This document shows positions 1 to 10,255 of a stretch of DNA of 38,193 nt, piece after piece. The position numbers were made by a program, and so were the translations under genes. The notes under the pieces are model-generated. The model saw nothing but the letters and a program-made list of their open reading frames with translations, did no database searches and had not been told where the DNA came from. Source of the DNA: Gammaproteobacteria bacterium (GTDB lineage Bacteria > Pseudomonadota > Gammaproteobacteria > Burkholderiales > Nitrosomonadaceae); the NCBI GenBank assembly GCA_030431985.1, contig JAUIIB010000030.1:1-38193 (forward strand), in the 5' to 3' direction. How positions within the stretch are numbered: the stretch's first letter is position 1; every line of letters begins with the position of its first letter.

Positions 1-26
1 AGATTAAAAACATTACTATCTGTCAT
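1..26 (-). CDS. Start of an unidentified gene, cut by the window edge
   Basis: An ATG on the minus strand at 26 opens a frame reading MTDSNVFN before the sequence ends. A purine-rich AAGGA-type ribosome binding site lies about 8 bases upstream, which supports it as a true start. It follows the truncated GGDEF/EAL gene by 66 bases, so it may be the next gene of the same operon. Eight residues are too few to identify it. Confidence 0.4.
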
Positions 27-92
27 GCGGTGTTTTCCTTTTTTATTGGTTGATCTGCCGAGATCTTTACCAACAGGTTACACCGCTTTCTT

Positions 93-1850
93 CTACTCTG
101 TCATACACCAGATTTGATCATAGCTCATATTGTGATCACATTCCATCAAAGCGTTTTCCGTGATCTCCAGAACAAGCCTGTCCGATGAGAAGCCTGTTTC
201 CGCGAGGATGTTTAGCACATTTGCAATTAGATTAGGGTTATTAAATTGCAACGGAGAAAGATTCACAGCCATTTCCAAAGCTATGCCATTTTTTTGCCAT
301 TCGACCGCCTGCATGCATGCTGTTCTTAATACCCATTCGCCTATGGGAATAATAAGGCCGTTCTCTTCAGCTACTGGGATAAAATCAACTGGCGAAATAA
401 TCCCCTGTTTAGGGTGTTGCCAACGGATAAGTGCTTCAACCGATTGAAAACTATTACTCGCTAAGTCAAATTGTGGCTGGTAGACCAGCTGAAATTCATT
501 ATTCTGTATCGCGTTACGCAGATTGATTTCGAGATTAAATCGTTCTTCAGCCTTGCGTGTTAAGGCGCTACTGTAAAATTGACAATTGTTGCGCCCCTCA
601 TTTTTTGCATGATACATGGCCACATCGGCGTGTTTGAGTAGTGTTTCCGAGTCTTCTCCATCATCCGGATAAATGGCAATGCCAATGCTGGTGGTTACGA
701 CAACTTCACGATCTTCTATTTGAAAGGAGCGGGACATAACATGGCGAATTCGATGGGCCAGATTTAATGAATCTTCAATGCTGTGTAGATTAGGAAGAAT
801 AATCGTAAACTCATCGCCACCGAGGCGGGCAAGCTCCGATTGCTGATCGTTTTTGCCGCTGTGCATGATCAAGTCAGAAGCGCGTAGACTTTTTTGCAAG
901 CGATCGGCGGTTAACCTCAGAACGGCATCACCAGTGTTATGGCCTATTGTGTCATTGATATGTTTAAACCCGTCTAAATCCAGAAAGAGTATTGCCAGTT
1001 TATCTTTTGTACGCTTCGCAAGTTTAATTTCACTTTCCAGTCTTTCGATAAAGGATTGTCGATTGGGAAGACCGGTTAGACTGTCAAAATAAGCCAAGCG
1101 GTATATTTTATTTTCTGCGTCTCTGCGATCTGTGATATCCCTGACAAGACATAAAAGTTCGCGTTCATTAATCGTAATAATCCGGCCTTCAAAATATTTG
1201 GTTTCGTGGCATTTGAATTGATACTCAAAATTCACGATATTTCCATTTATGCGGGCCCGGTTTGCAGCATCAATAAAAACCCGGGTGATATTTTCGGAAA
1301 TAAATTGATTACTGGAATTTTCCTCCGATACACCTAAATCACCGACATGTGTTTGACTCAGTATATTGATGATTTCGCCTCTATCATTCAATATCATCAT
1401 CGTGTCTGGGATAGCACTTAGAATCGCGTTGTTTTTTGCGTTAGCAAAATCGAGGTCCAGCAAATTCATATAGGCGCGTTCCAGATACAAAATCCGATAA
1501 TGAATAAGACTCCAGTTGATCGGTTTGGTGAAGAAATCAGTTGCACCTAATTCAAATGCACGATTGATGGATTGCACATCATCCATCCCGGTTACCATAA
1601 TAATCGGGAGTTTTTGTCCCACTTTCTTGCGTAAATAATCACAGACTTCATAGCCATTCATAATGGGCATTTCTACATCGAGCATCACCATATCTATCTC
1701 GGACGAATTGGCTTCAAACTTCTGGATAGCCTCTTCACCATTTTCCGCAGTGATTACATCGAAATTTGCTTTCTCTAATGCGGCCTGCATTAAGAGCCTG
1801 GCCGTCATGTCATCGTCGACCAGCAAAAATTTAGATTTTTTTTCAATCAT
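93..1850 (-). CDS. REC-PAS-GGDEF response regulator with C-terminally truncated EAL domain
   Basis: A predicted cytoplasmic cyclic-di-GMP regulator of 585 residues. An N-terminal receiver (about 5-125) has the DDD acidic cluster at 12-14, phospho-acceptor D58 and K109. A PAS-like segment follows (about 140-245), then a GGDEF domain (about 250-425) with intact GGDEF at 344-348; no RxxD inhibitory site is visible just upstream. The EAL domain starts near 445 and keeps EALIRW (E472), NLSP (N530) and LEITEN, then ends at 585. The second half, with the DDFGTGYSSL-type Asp pair and the later Lys and Glu, is absent, and no other frame downstream restores it. It is therefore probably a diguanylate cyclase with a dead EAL remnant. 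Its start overlaps the stop of the upstream hybrid kinase by 8 bases, so the kinase is the likely phosphodonor. Confidence 0.93.
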   Translation of the reverse strand: MIEKKSKFLLVDDDMTARLLMQAALEKANFDVITAENGEEAIQKFEANSSEIDMVMLDVEMPIMNGYEVCDYLRKKVGQKLPIIMVTGMDDVQSINRAFELGATDFFTKPINWSLIHYRILYLERAYMNLLDLDFANAKNNAILSAIPDTMMILNDRGEIINILSQTHVGDLGVSEENSSNQFISENITRVFIDAANRARINGNIVNFEYQFKCHETKYFEGRIITINERELLCLVRDITDRRDAENKIYRLAYFDSLTGLPNRQSFIERLESEIKLAKRTKDKLAILFLDLDGFKHINDTIGHNTGDAVLRLTADRLQKSLRASDLIMHSGKNDQQSELARLGGDEFTIILPNLHSIEDSLNLAHRIRHVMSRSFQIEDREVVVTTSIGIAIYPDDGEDSETLLKHADVAMYHAKNEGRNNCQFYSSALTRKAEERFNLEINLRNAIQNNEFQLVYQPQFDLASNSFQSVEALIRWQHPKQGIISPVDFIPVAEENGLIIPIGEWVLRTACMQAVEWQKNGIALEMAVNLSPLQFNNPNLIANVLNILAETGFSSDRLVLEITENALMECDHNMSYDQIWCMTE

Positions 1851-4623
1851 ATTTCAGAGTATTCAGATATTTTTCAACTTCGGATACAACCACTTGGTAA
1901 TGTTGTTGTAGGCCTTCAGCCTGTTCCTTGATGCGTCCTAATTCGCCGGCTTTTGCAAACATTTCAAGCTGCTTGAAAATTTCTGATAAATATTCCGCGC
2001 CGATATTGGCCGAGCTGGATTTTAAGGTATGCGCCAGTCTGCGAACATCGTCAGTATCCTCATTGAGAATGGCGTTTCTTATTTGTTGCATATAGTCGCC
2101 TGTGGATTCAAGGAATGTATGAAAGAGTTTGTGCAGTAGCGCATCACTCCCAGATGTGTCGAGGTTGCGGATTTGATCGATCAGCTCGGCATTAAGTACC
2201 GAAGCGCTATTGTCTTCCGGTTTTATTTCAGAGCTTTCTGGCTCTGGATTGTCGGTAGCCGCATGTTCCTGATTCGGCAGCCAACGATGGATGATCTGAC
2301 GTAACTGATCAAGTGCATATGGCTTAGAGAGAAAATCATTCATTCCGGCATTTAAACAGTTCTGCCGATCTTCGGACGAGGCATTTGCCGTTAACGCGAT
2401 TATGGGAAGCGTTGTACTGTCATATTTTTTGCGGATGGCTGCGGTTGCCTTAAAGCCATCCATGACGGGCATTTGACAATCCATTAGAATAATATCGTAG
2501 CTGTTTTGTTGAATCATATCTGTTGCTTCCTGGCCATTATTTGCTATATCCGTTTTAACGCCAAGTTTGGTCAACATGGCTTTTGCTACTTCCTGATTTA
2601 CCAGGTTATCTTCAGCAAGCAATACATGGCCTATTAAATCTGGCGGACTGATCGTGTCCGAATCTTGTTCTGATGGTTTTTCGTTAAGAGATGTATGGGA
2701 ATAAGCACTGCTGCCGAGTACTTCTTTGATAATTTCAAATAATTCCAATTGGCGGACAGGCTTGCTTACACATCGAAAAATTCCTAATTCTTCACGTCTG
2801 GCCTGACAAACTTCATGATGCGCCGAAGTAAGCATCATAATGCGTGTACTGGAGAGACTGGCATCCGAGCGGATTTTCTCGGTCAGTTGCAATCCATTCA
2901 CTTTCGGCATGCACATGTCTAGAATGGCTAATTGGAAAGGATCGTTATCTGTTGTTGCTTTACTCAGTAATTTTAGAGCCTGTTCTGCATTCTCAGCACA
3001 AATCACCTGCATTTGCTGACTAAGGAGCTGCATCCTCAGAATCTCAAGATTTGTCTTGTTATCGTCTACAACGAGAACTTTGACATTGTCTAAGTTTGCG
3101 GTGGGGTAATCGGTACATGCCATTTCTGATCTCTCCATCGGTATGTCGATGTAAAATTCAGACCCCTTGCCTGGTGAACTTTCTACCTGAATAGTGCCAT
3201 TCATCAATTCAACTAGACTTTTACAGATGGAAAGGCCGAGACCGGTTCCACCATATTGGCGGGTAGTAGAACCGTCTGCCTGAGAAAAGTGCTTGAAGAT
3301 TTTGTCTTGATGATCGGGCTCTATACCGATACCCGTATCTTTTACACTAATACGAATTCTGGCAAGGCTTTCATTCTCTTCTGTTAGCGTAGTGCAAACG
3401 ATGATCTCTCCCCGATTGGTGAACTTAATCGCATTATTCAATAAATTTGCAATTACCTGTCTTAAACGAAAAGAGTCGCCTTTTAATGGAAAAGGCAGGT
3501 TGGGAGGTATAAACTGTGAGGCAAGTTCCAGGCCCTTCTCATCGGCTGCCTGAGCAAACATGACAAGTGTATCCTCAACTAATTTCACCAGATCGAAGTC
3601 AACTGTTTCTAATTCAAGGTGACCGGCTTCAATCTTCGAGAAATCCAGGATGTCGTTAATAATTCCGAGAAGATGTCTGCAGGAATGTTGGGCTGTTTCT
3701 GCATAACGGCGTTGATCCGTATTTAATGAACTATCCAGAAGCAGTTCGTTCATTCCCAAAATACCATTCATTGGTGTGCGGATTTCATGACTCATAGTTG
3801 CTAAAAATTCACTCTTGGCTCTACTGGATGACTCTGCCGCTTCTTTGGCAATAACGAGTTCTTCCGTCCGGGAAGCGACTTCATCCTCGAGATGATCGAG
3901 ATGATCGGCAAGCTTCATGTCACGCTCCTGAATCATCGCCAACATGTTATTAAATCCACCGGATAGTGTATTCAGTTCAGCTATCCCACTCGGACTGATA
4001 CGAACGGTGTAATCAGCTTCTGTGGTAACGCGGAGAATTGCGCCAGAAAGTTGTTTGAGAGGGTCAAGAATTGATTTGTTTAATCGCTGCAGTAATAAAT
4101 AAGCTGTAACCATAGAAAAAACAGCGGCGGCAATGGTGATGAAGATATACCACAGTATTTGCCAGTAAAGCGGATACAAACTGATTTCTAAATAAAGTGC
4201 GCCAATTTGAGCATTATTGAAAATAATCGGTTGTGTGATTGCAATAAAAGCAGGGGTTTTATCAAGCGTTTCAGCTAAAGAGGATAACGTTATCGGAGGT
4301 TCAAATTTTTTTGCTAAATATTTTGCGAATTGTTTTTTCTCTTCATCATAAATGGCGGCACTTCGAACTTCTGTAGTATTGCTTAGTGATTTCAATAATG
4401 TTTGTGCGGAATGTGTGTCTTTGAACGCTAGTGCAGCAATTGCATTTTCAGCCAGTAATTTTGCTTTTGAATTGCTTGATTCAATTAACGAGTAATAATT
4501 AATAAAAAAGCTACTGATAATCACCAGTGATGCAACCAACAGCATTGCGGTTCCAAGCGCTGCCAGGCTGATTTGCTGAAGTTTCTTGCGCAGTGTTTTG
4601 ACTTCTGATGTCGGTTTGTTCAT
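1843..4623 (-). CDS. Hybrid sensor histidine kinase (HAMP-HisKA-HATPase-REC-REC-Hpt), BarA-like
   Basis: An inner-membrane hybrid kinase of 926 residues. It has a transmembrane segment at about 19-40, a periplasmic sensor region (about 41-154, resembling CHASE8-type sensors), a second transmembrane segment at about 157-178 and a HAMP domain to about 232. HisKA follows with H279 in the [11 protein letters not shown] motif, then an ATPase domain (about 380-495) with the N box and GTGLGLSI. Two receivers carry D569 and D715, and a C-terminal Hpt domain carries H865 in AHTLKSSS. The architecture matches the BarA/tripartite phosphorelay type. The stop overlaps the next gene (REC-PAS-GGDEF) in an ATG/TGA arrangement, so translational coupling and signalling to that regulator are likely. 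The sensed signal is unknown. No strong Shine-Dalgarno is seen before the ATG. Confidence 0.95.
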   Translation of the reverse strand: MNKPTSEVKTLRKKLQQISLAALGTAMLLVASLVIISSFFINYYSLIESSNSKAKLLAENAIAALAFKDTHSAQTLLKSLSNTTEVRSAAIYDEEKKQFAKYLAKKFEPPITLSSLAETLDKTPAFIAITQPIIFNNAQIGALYLEISLYPLYWQILWYIFITIAAAVFSMVTAYLLLQRLNKSILDPLKQLSGAILRVTTEADYTVRISPSGIAELNTLSGGFNNMLAMIQERDMKLADHLDHLEDEVASRTEELVIAKEAAESSSRAKSEFLATMSHEIRTPMNGILGMNELLLDSSLNTDQRRYAETAQHSCRHLLGIINDILDFSKIEAGHLELETVDFDLVKLVEDTLVMFAQAADEKGLELASQFIPPNLPFPLKGDSFRLRQVIANLLNNAIKFTNRGEIIVCTTLTEENESLARIRISVKDTGIGIEPDHQDKIFKHFSQADGSTTRQYGGTGLGLSICKSLVELMNGTIQVESSPGKGSEFYIDIPMERSEMACTDYPTANLDNVKVLVVDDNKTNLEILRMQLLSQQMQVICAENAEQALKLLSKATTDNDPFQLAILDMCMPKVNGLQLTEKIRSDASLSSTRIMMLTSAHHEVCQARREELGIFRCVSKPVRQLELFEIIKEVLGSSAYSHTSLNEKPSEQDSDTISPPDLIGHVLLAEDNLVNQEVAKAMLTKLGVKTDIANNGQEATDMIQQNSYDIILMDCQMPVMDGFKATAAIRKKYDSTTLPIIALTANASSEDRQNCLNAGMNDFLSKPYALDQLRQIIHRWLPNQEHAATDNPEPESSEIKPEDNSASVLNAELIDQIRNLDTSGSDALLHKLFHTFLESTGDYMQQIRNAILNEDTDDVRRLAHTLKSSSANIGAEYLSEIFKQLEMFAKAGELGRIKEQAEGLQQHYQVVVSEVEKYLNTLKYD

Positions 4624-4814
4624 GTTTAATAGAACTCATTGATTGACAATAAAGTGCAGATTTTTCAATATAATAGATAATGTTTATTACATTGGGCCTC
4701 TGCTGTTTAACCGCCGTTCTTATTTCCGATTTTCTTGCTAAAGTCTTTGGTGGAAAGCAATATCTATTAATGCGTTAGTGCTAGCGAAGTATTCATGCTT
4801 CCCAATAATCTCCT

Positions 4815-5696
4815 CTAGTTATTAAGCTTCACGAAGCTACCGCTCTGATTAATCCAGGTGTCGCCTGTGACCGCATCTCTTACAGTAGTAGCATCTGTGG
4901 CGAAGCAGTCATCTACAACTTGACTCGTATAAGTGCCGGTAAAGAAATACTGAATTGGTGGTGTTATTGTGACGCCATCGATAGAAAAATCTGAAAACAA
5001 CGCAGTAAATTCCGAAGTAATATCGAAACATAAATCTGTATTAACAACTACGCTGACAGACTCGGCCGTTGCATTTATTGTGCAGTGTCTGACGTTGGCT
5101 GTTGAGTCGGCAATAGATTGAAACGGATTGGGAAAGCCTGGATTATCTACGATTATACCTTCCAACCTTGATGAAGTTACTGTATTGCTACTTAGAATAG
5201 AGATGCCACTTGTAGTTGCCTGTTGTGGAATCTGGCAGAGATTAGAATTATTTAAGTCAGGCGCGGGTTGGCACTGACCTTTTGATGTTACAGAAACGAT
5301 ATTGCCGCTTTGACTATAAGTGATTCCCTCGGTGACACTTGTGGTATCACAAGCGGCGATATTGCCGTTGCCGCCTAAGTTTTCGATTTGGCTAATTAAA
5401 TCCGGAAGTTGAGCAATCAAAGTTGGATTATTGCCCCATATCCCACCGAGCACATAAACTCCATTGTCGTTCCGGTTAACGCCTGCGTAAACACCGGACT
5501 CCGGGTAGTGTCTGAACAACCATGGTTCAATTTCTTGAGTAGCTTGTCGGCTTGGAAAAAAATCGGGGTACGTATTTTCAACCCAGTTGAGTAAAGTTTC
5601 GGTATCGGTAGTTGTATCACTCAAACCAATATTGGTTTTACCAATCACTACGAATGAAAAAATGATCAGAATTAAGTGCTTTGTGCGATGCTTCAT
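4815..5696 (-). CDS. Small secreted protein with an FP/GG repeat-type domain, unknown function
   Basis: An exported protein of 293 residues. I chose the ATG at 5696 because GGAG lies 9 bases before it and a signal peptide (MKHRTKHLILIIFSF...) starts there; the frame stays open upstream to 5780 but without a better start. After the signal peptide, residues about 34-104 form a compact domain with LLNWVENTYPDFFP, a central FRHYPESGVYAG stretch and VYVLGG. The same pattern recurs at the C termini of the proteins at 16981-17895 and 20313-21350. The rest is Ser/Thr-rich and probably beta-rich, with scattered cysteines (for example CDTTS and GQCQP). It is divergent from the TonB-dependent receptor at 6002. 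I do not recognise a named family. Confidence 0.75.
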   Translation of the reverse strand: MKHRTKHLILIIFSFVVIGKTNIGLSDTTTDTETLLNWVENTYPDFFPSRQATQEIEPWLFRHYPESGVYAGVNRNDNGVYVLGGIWGNNPTLIAQLPDLISQIENLGGNGNIAACDTTSVTEGITYSQSGNIVSVTSKGQCQPAPDLNNSNLCQIPQQATTSGISILSSNTVTSSRLEGIIVDNPGFPNPFQSIADSTANVRHCTINATAESVSVVVNTDLCFDITSEFTALFSDFSIDGVTITPPIQYFFTGTYTSQVVDDCFATDATTVRDAVTGDTWINQSGSFVKLNN

Positions 5697-6001
5697 ATTC
5701 TTCATCTCCGAGAATTGACTCGTTTCCAGTAAAAACGGCTTGAGTCCGCATATTTGAATAAATCGATTGCTAAAGGCCAAGGTTATGTTGTCACAAGTGT
5801 CACCCGTTCAAATCTGTAATTAGATAAGTGTTATTGCTGTATTTGCTCGATTTAAAGTTGTGTACTTATTTGTATACTCTTGCCTGTTAGTGCCAGAAGT
5901 TTCAGTGCGTTTCCATTTGAATTGTCAAGGATGATTTTTTGACGGATAGATTCTTGAGTCTTCCGATTTCGTGTGTCGTTAAATGAGAAATCTTCTGATC
6001 T
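5697..6001. other. Divergent intergenic region between secreted protein and TonB receptor
   Basis: About 305 bases with no supported gene. It must hold promoters for both flanking genes. A TATACT hexamer at 5873-5878 could be a plus-strand -10 element, but no convincing -35 partner was found. No Fur- or Zur-like box was recognised. Confidence 0.5.
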
Positions 6002-8107
6002 TTGAAGTTTGTACGAAATAGTGGAGTCAGCACCTCAAGCTCATCAATGCTTATTAACACTTATATTCCAATATTGATTTTTTCTTTTCTTTTTCTTGCC
6101 CATCATCAAGCAAAGGCAAGTGAAGGGGATATTAACAGCGCTGTGCTTGGAATGAGTCTTGAAGAATTGATGAATGTTGAAGTGATCAGCGCTTCAAAAA
6201 AAGAGCAAAAATTAAATACGGTAACGTCAGCAATATTTGTTATAACCAATGAAGATATTCGCCGCTCCGGTGCTACAAATATCCCGGATGCTTTGCGAAT
6301 GGCGCCCGGTGTGCAAGTTGCAAGAATTGGTACCGACAAATGGTCGATCAGCATTCGTGGATTTAATGGCCGCTTTGCCAATAAACTTCTGGTTCTGATG
6401 GATGGCCGCAGTGTGTATACACCATTTTCCTCCGGTGTGGTCTGGAGTCAACAAGATACGTTGATGGAGGATATCGAGCGGATAGAAGTGATTCGCGGTC
6501 CGGCCGCAACGCTTTGGGGAGTCAATGCCGTCAACGGTGTGATTAACATCATTACCAAAAGTGCTGAAAAAACACAGGGAACATTGTTAACGGCTGGAGG
6601 TGGCAGTTTTGAACAGGGGTTTGTTGGCGCACGGTACGGTGGAAAAATTAATCAAAAGACGCCATTCCGGATCTACGCAAAAGGATTTATGCGTGACCAT
6701 ACCACAACTCTGTCGGGAAACAGTGCCAACGACTCATGGGATTCGGCTAGAGCAGGGTTTCGTGTTGATTATAGTGGAGACTTGGATACGTTTGTAGCCC
6801 AGGGCGATGTGTTCTTCAACAATATTGCCGATACCGTGCAATTGCCGCCATCACCGCAAGTGCAATCCGCCATGGATACCATTCACCGCAATGAATTTGG
6901 GGGGAATATTCGATTTCGCTGGGATCGTAAGCTTTCTGAGCAGTCATCTTTCATGTTCCAAACTTATTATGATCGTGTCAATCATCAGCTGGGTCCATTG
7001 GCAAATTCTGTTGAAAGTTTTGATACAGAATTTCAGCATCGATTTCCACTTTGGAAAACTCACGAATTTACCTGGGGGCTCAATTTTCGCTTATACCATT
7101 CGAATGCTGAGAACACGCCAGTTACATCGTTTACGACTAGAAAGGAAACAGATTATTTCATTAGCGGTTTTTTGCGTGATGAATTCGACTTGCTGCCCGA
7201 AAGGCTGAAGTTATCAGTGGGTACACGAATAGGGTATAACAATTTGAGTGGTTTCGAGATTCAACCGAATGCGCGTATCATGTGGACGCTAAATCCTCGA
7301 AGCTCTGTATGGGCATCAGTTTCGCGTGCGGTACGCACACCTGCGCGAGGTGAGCACGATGTGATTATCAATCAGGGAATTTTGCCACCGCAACCGGCTT
7401 TCACAGGATCGCAATTACCCATACTGCAGGCTGTATTAGGTTCAAGCAGTTTTTCTTCTGAAAAGCTGCTGGCTTATGAAATTGGATACCGCCATCAATT
7501 TAATCAAAACTTACTCATTGATATCGCCGGTTTCTTTAACGATTATAGCAATCTGCGAGATTTTGCAATCGGGATGCCTGGCTCCATTTCTCAGAAGCAG
7601 CGTGATCTCATATTTTCAGTGTTTCAGCAAAATCTCCTGGTACTGCCGATTTCATTTAACAATGGCGCATCGGCTATTTCATATGGTGCCGAAGTATCCA
7701 TCGATTGGCATCCACATAAACGATGGCGGGTACAAGGCAGTTACAGTTATATCAATATCCACACAAAATCTAATCCTCTTTTCCGGGATGTGGATGCGTC
7801 AACAGGGGGTGCCAACAGTGCAAATCCCCATCACCAGTTGTCACTCAGATCAAACTATGATTTAACAGAGAGGCTGCAATTTAACCTGTGGTTACGTTAC
7901 GTTGACAAATTGTCTTTCTATAACATTTCGGATTACATTACCATGGATGTCAAAATGTCTTGGAAGCCTGTCAGGAATCTGGAATTTTTTCTTGTCGGGC
8001 AAAATTTATTCAAAGAAAATCATCGGGAATCTCAATCTGATTTTATTAACACGGTGTCGGCCAGAATTCCAAGGGGTATTTACACGGGAGTACGCTGGGA
8101 ATTTTAA
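6002..8107 (+). CDS. TonB-dependent outer membrane receptor
   Basis: An outer-membrane, energy-coupled import receptor of 701 residues. The frame opens with TTG at 6002, giving a basic N-region (MKFVRN) before a hydrophobic stretch ending AKASEGD; ATG at 6047 is the alternative but would give an uncharged N-region, and neither has a clear ribosome binding site. The mature N terminus carries MSLEELMNVEVISASKKEQ, usual for one large TonB-receptor subgroup. The plug (about 68-185) includes RIEVIRGPAATLWG and the INIITK ending, and the barrel runs to a terminal aromatic residue (VRWEF), as outer-membrane assembly requires. The substrate cannot be told: the N-terminal pattern is shared by receptors for siderophores, vitamins and others. 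It is divergent from a small secreted protein. Confidence 0.93.
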   Translation: MKFVRNSGVSTSSSSMLINTYIPILIFSFLFLAHHQAKASEGDINSAVLGMSLEELMNVEVISASKKEQKLNTVTSAIFVITNEDIRRSGATNIPDALRMAPGVQVARIGTDKWSISIRGFNGRFANKLLVLMDGRSVYTPFSSGVVWSQQDTLMEDIERIEVIRGPAATLWGVNAVNGVINIITKSAEKTQGTLLTAGGGSFEQGFVGARYGGKINQKTPFRIYAKGFMRDHTTTLSGNSANDSWDSARAGFRVDYSGDLDTFVAQGDVFFNNIADTVQLPPSPQVQSAMDTIHRNEFGGNIRFRWDRKLSEQSSFMFQTYYDRVNHQLGPLANSVESFDTEFQHRFPLWKTHEFTWGLNFRLYHSNAENTPVTSFTTRKETDYFISGFLRDEFDLLPERLKLSVGTRIGYNNLSGFEIQPNARIMWTLNPRSSVWASVSRAVRTPARGEHDVIINQGILPPQPAFTGSQLPILQAVLGSSSFSSEKLLAYEIGYRHQFNQNLLIDIAGFFNDYSNLRDFAIGMPGSISQKQRDLIFSVFQQNLLVLPISFNNGASAISYGAEVSIDWHPHKRWRVQGSYSYINIHTKSNPLFRDVDASTGGANSANPHHQLSLRSNYDLTERLQFNLWLRYVDKLSFYNISDYITMDVKMSWKPVRNLEFFLVGQNLFKENHRESQSDFINTVSARIPRGIYTGVRWEF

Positions 8108-8230
8108 GAGTGTAATATCTTGTGCTGTTAATGGAAGCGGGTTTAACCGGATGGTGATGATGGAAATGATACGTATCGGTTGATATCGTTTTACTCTTAA
8201 ATAATGGGTTTATAACGCCTCTTCTGACTT

Positions 8231-9184
8231 TTAATTTGAGTTAATCGGCAATGCTAAAAAAGTACCGCCGTTTTTTTTAGTGAGTTCCCGCATCAGTATC
8301 GCGAATCGTCCGGTTGTAGAAGGCGAAATGAACCCGACAGCATGAATTTTGGCAAGGCGCTGGCCGTTTTTCTGCCGTGCGTTCATTCTGGTGATGTCAG
8401 CAATAGCATGATCGTAGGATGTACCGGTGTAGTCGTCGCCGAATACGTAGATCGCAATTGACTGACCGGGTTTTTTGTATTGCCTCAGAGCAGTCTTAAT
8501 ACCTTCCACCGGGCTGCTGTTTGATGCACTGCGCCAGTTACTGAATGCTTTCATAACACTCTTACGGCGAAAGGGCGCATCGGGAATCCATCGGCCGTTA
8601 TAACCGGAAATAAGTGATTTTCCCTGATCATTAAGTATCTGGAAACCTTTCACCTGAGGATGGATTTTCAATACATTAAGTATTTCCCTGGAAACGCGGT
8701 CCCAAATGGCGAGCATACTGCCGGATGTGTCGATTACAAAAATGACATAATCGCTGTCCACTGGAATACCACCGACTTCTTCATCACGGGTGGTGTTAGT
8801 TGCCGGTTTAATCGTTGTGGTTTGCAACGTGGATTGAACCAGTGCGAGGCCATCAAGATCGCTTACCAATGTTTTTTCTTCGCGTTCTTTTTGCCCCAAG
8901 CCTTGCGATAGGGTTTGTGATGCGTTTTCTAAATCGCTACTTTCTGCGAGTTGCTGGTCATTTTGTTTCTTTTGTTGGTCGATTTCCTGTTCCAAATCCC
9001 CGATCTGAGTGTTCAGTGTAATGACCTGGCTCAGTAAATTTTCAACCTGATTAACCTGGGATTGATCCGTATTCTGTTTAGGGTTGGAAATCAATACCAA
9101 CAGTACAACTGCACCAAAACCACAGGAAATGATATCCAGGAAAGAAAGGCTAAAGATATTAAATTCTTTCTTTTTGATTTTCAT
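8231..9184 (-). CDS. Membrane-anchored von Willebrand A protein, stator B-subunit-like N terminus
   Basis: A 317-residue protein with one N-terminal transmembrane segment (about 11-33) of the FLDIISCGFGAVVLLVLI type. Asp17 near the start of that segment sits where MotB/ExbD-like subunits carry the ion-binding Asp. A coiled coil follows (about 40-118), then a vWA domain (about 140-312) with MIDAS motif D152-T-S-G-S. It should project into the periplasm and bind a partner through a divalent metal. It is the last gene of the operon and overlaps the preceding paralogue by 4 bases. The peptidoglycan-binding OmpA domain of MotB is absent, with vWA in its place. Family membership is clear; the role as a stator subunit is inference. 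Confidence 0.85.
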   Translation of the reverse strand: MKIKKKEFNIFSLSFLDIISCGFGAVVLLVLISNPKQNTDQSQVNQVENLLSQVITLNTQIGDLEQEIDQQKKQNDQQLAESSDLENASQTLSQGLGQKEREEKTLVSDLDGLALVQSTLQTTTIKPATNTTRDEEVGGIPVDSDYVIFVIDTSGSMLAIWDRVSREILNVLKIHPQVKGFQILNDQGKSLISGYNGRWIPDAPFRRKSVMKAFSNWRSASNSSPVEGIKTALRQYKKPGQSIAIYVFGDDYTGTSYDHAIADITRMNARQKNGQRLAKIHAVGFISPSTTGRFAILMRELTKKNGGTFLALPINSN

Positions 9185-10242
9185 GGCCAGTTTGCCGCCG
9201 GGCTGATAATCAGGCCGCCTGTGCTGGCCGTCCAGCTCCAGTATTCATTGGGTGCGTCGGGGTCACCTTCAATCGGAAGCAGAATGACATTAGCGGTGAT
9301 GCCGCGCAAATCGACATCCTTAATGGTTTGCCGAAATAGTTTGACGCGACATTCTCCTGAGATTGTGTTTGATCTTCCAAGTAGAGAGCTGCAGCCGGAG
9401 AAAGGGTTGAGGCTTGCGTAACGTGATTCACCCTGCGTTGGTAATCCATCGGTAATGAGATAAAGATGCGTCGGTTTGAGCCGGGATACCGCTTGCAGTG
9501 CTTTTTGTAGATTGGTCGCGCCGGTTGGAATAACCGTGTCGAGAGCTTGATGGCGTGATTGTAGCGTTGCCTTGTCATTCGCGGTTGTCCAGCCTGGCTT
9601 GCCAAGCGGTTTCACCGCATGGTTAAAGGTGAGTACACTAAGCTGGCTGGTTTTAGGGATACGCGCGAGAATCCAGCGCGCTGTTCTTTTTGCTCTGAGC
9701 CATTTCGGTCCTTGCTTTTTCGATTGAGCGGTGCCATTTTTTCTTTTAATAATATTCAATAGTGATTCATCGGTCATTGATGCGCTGCTGTCGATCAGCA
9801 CAACGATACGTTGTCCTTCTATCCTAAGGCCCATTAAATAATTTTCTTCACCGCCACGATCGTCTTCGATGAGATCTTCTTTATGGGCGGTGGGACGGGA
9901 GGAAATATCATGTTTAAGTGCGGCAAGTTGATCTTTCTTTTGCACAAGACTTTGTTCTTTTTGTGATAGCGATTGCCTGAGTTGGGCCAGTGTGGATTTG
10001 AGCTGTGCAATTTTCTCCGCTTCCGATTGCGAAATATCTTTCAGTTGTTCCAGCGTGTTTTGGAGCGATGCGTACTGTGCTTTAAGCCGCTGTACCTCTT
10101 TTGTCAGCAAATCCGCTTCATGGGTCGGGTCGTTGACATGATGTTTGACCAGCATAAAAACCAGCACAACCGCACCTAGCCCGCAAGACATGATGTCCAG
10201 AAATGCCAGATTAAAAGCTTCCGATCGGCGGTGCTTTCTCAC
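9181..10242 (-). CDS. Second membrane-anchored von Willebrand A protein, stator B-subunit-like
   Basis: A 353-residue paralogue of the next gene downstream. Its N terminus has FLDIMSCGLGAVVLVFM, with Asp16 at the membrane entry. A long coiled coil covers about 40-112 and is rich in Gln, Lys and Glu. The vWA domain (about 143-350) has MIDAS D151-S-S-A-S, the conserved Thr in IPTGATNL and the Asp in LITDGLPTQG, so metal binding looks intact. It starts 13 bases after the TolQ/MotA-like gene and overlaps the following vWA gene by 4 bases (ATGA), which suggests co-translation. Two different B-like subunits beside one channel gene suggest a mixed complex. Confidence 0.87.
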   Translation of the reverse strand: MRKHRRSEAFNLAFLDIMSCGLGAVVLVFMLVKHHVNDPTHEADLLTKEVQRLKAQYASLQNTLEQLKDISQSEAEKIAQLKSTLAQLRQSLSQKEQSLVQKKDQLAALKHDISSRPTAHKEDLIEDDRGGEENYLMGLRIEGQRIVVLIDSSASMTDESLLNIIKRKNGTAQSKKQGPKWLRAKRTARWILARIPKTSQLSVLTFNHAVKPLGKPGWTTANDKATLQSRHQALDTVIPTGATNLQKALQAVSRLKPTHLYLITDGLPTQGESRYASLNPFSGCSSLLGRSNTISGECRVKLFRQTIKDVDLRGITANVILLPIEGDPDAPNEYWSWTASTGGLIISPAANWP

Positions 10243-10255
10243 AGGTATTTACACG

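Noticed and set aside
4820..4840. Small dyad AGCTTC-AC-GAAGCT as a terminator
   Set aside because: It lies inside the coding end of the secreted-protein gene and has no T-run after it.
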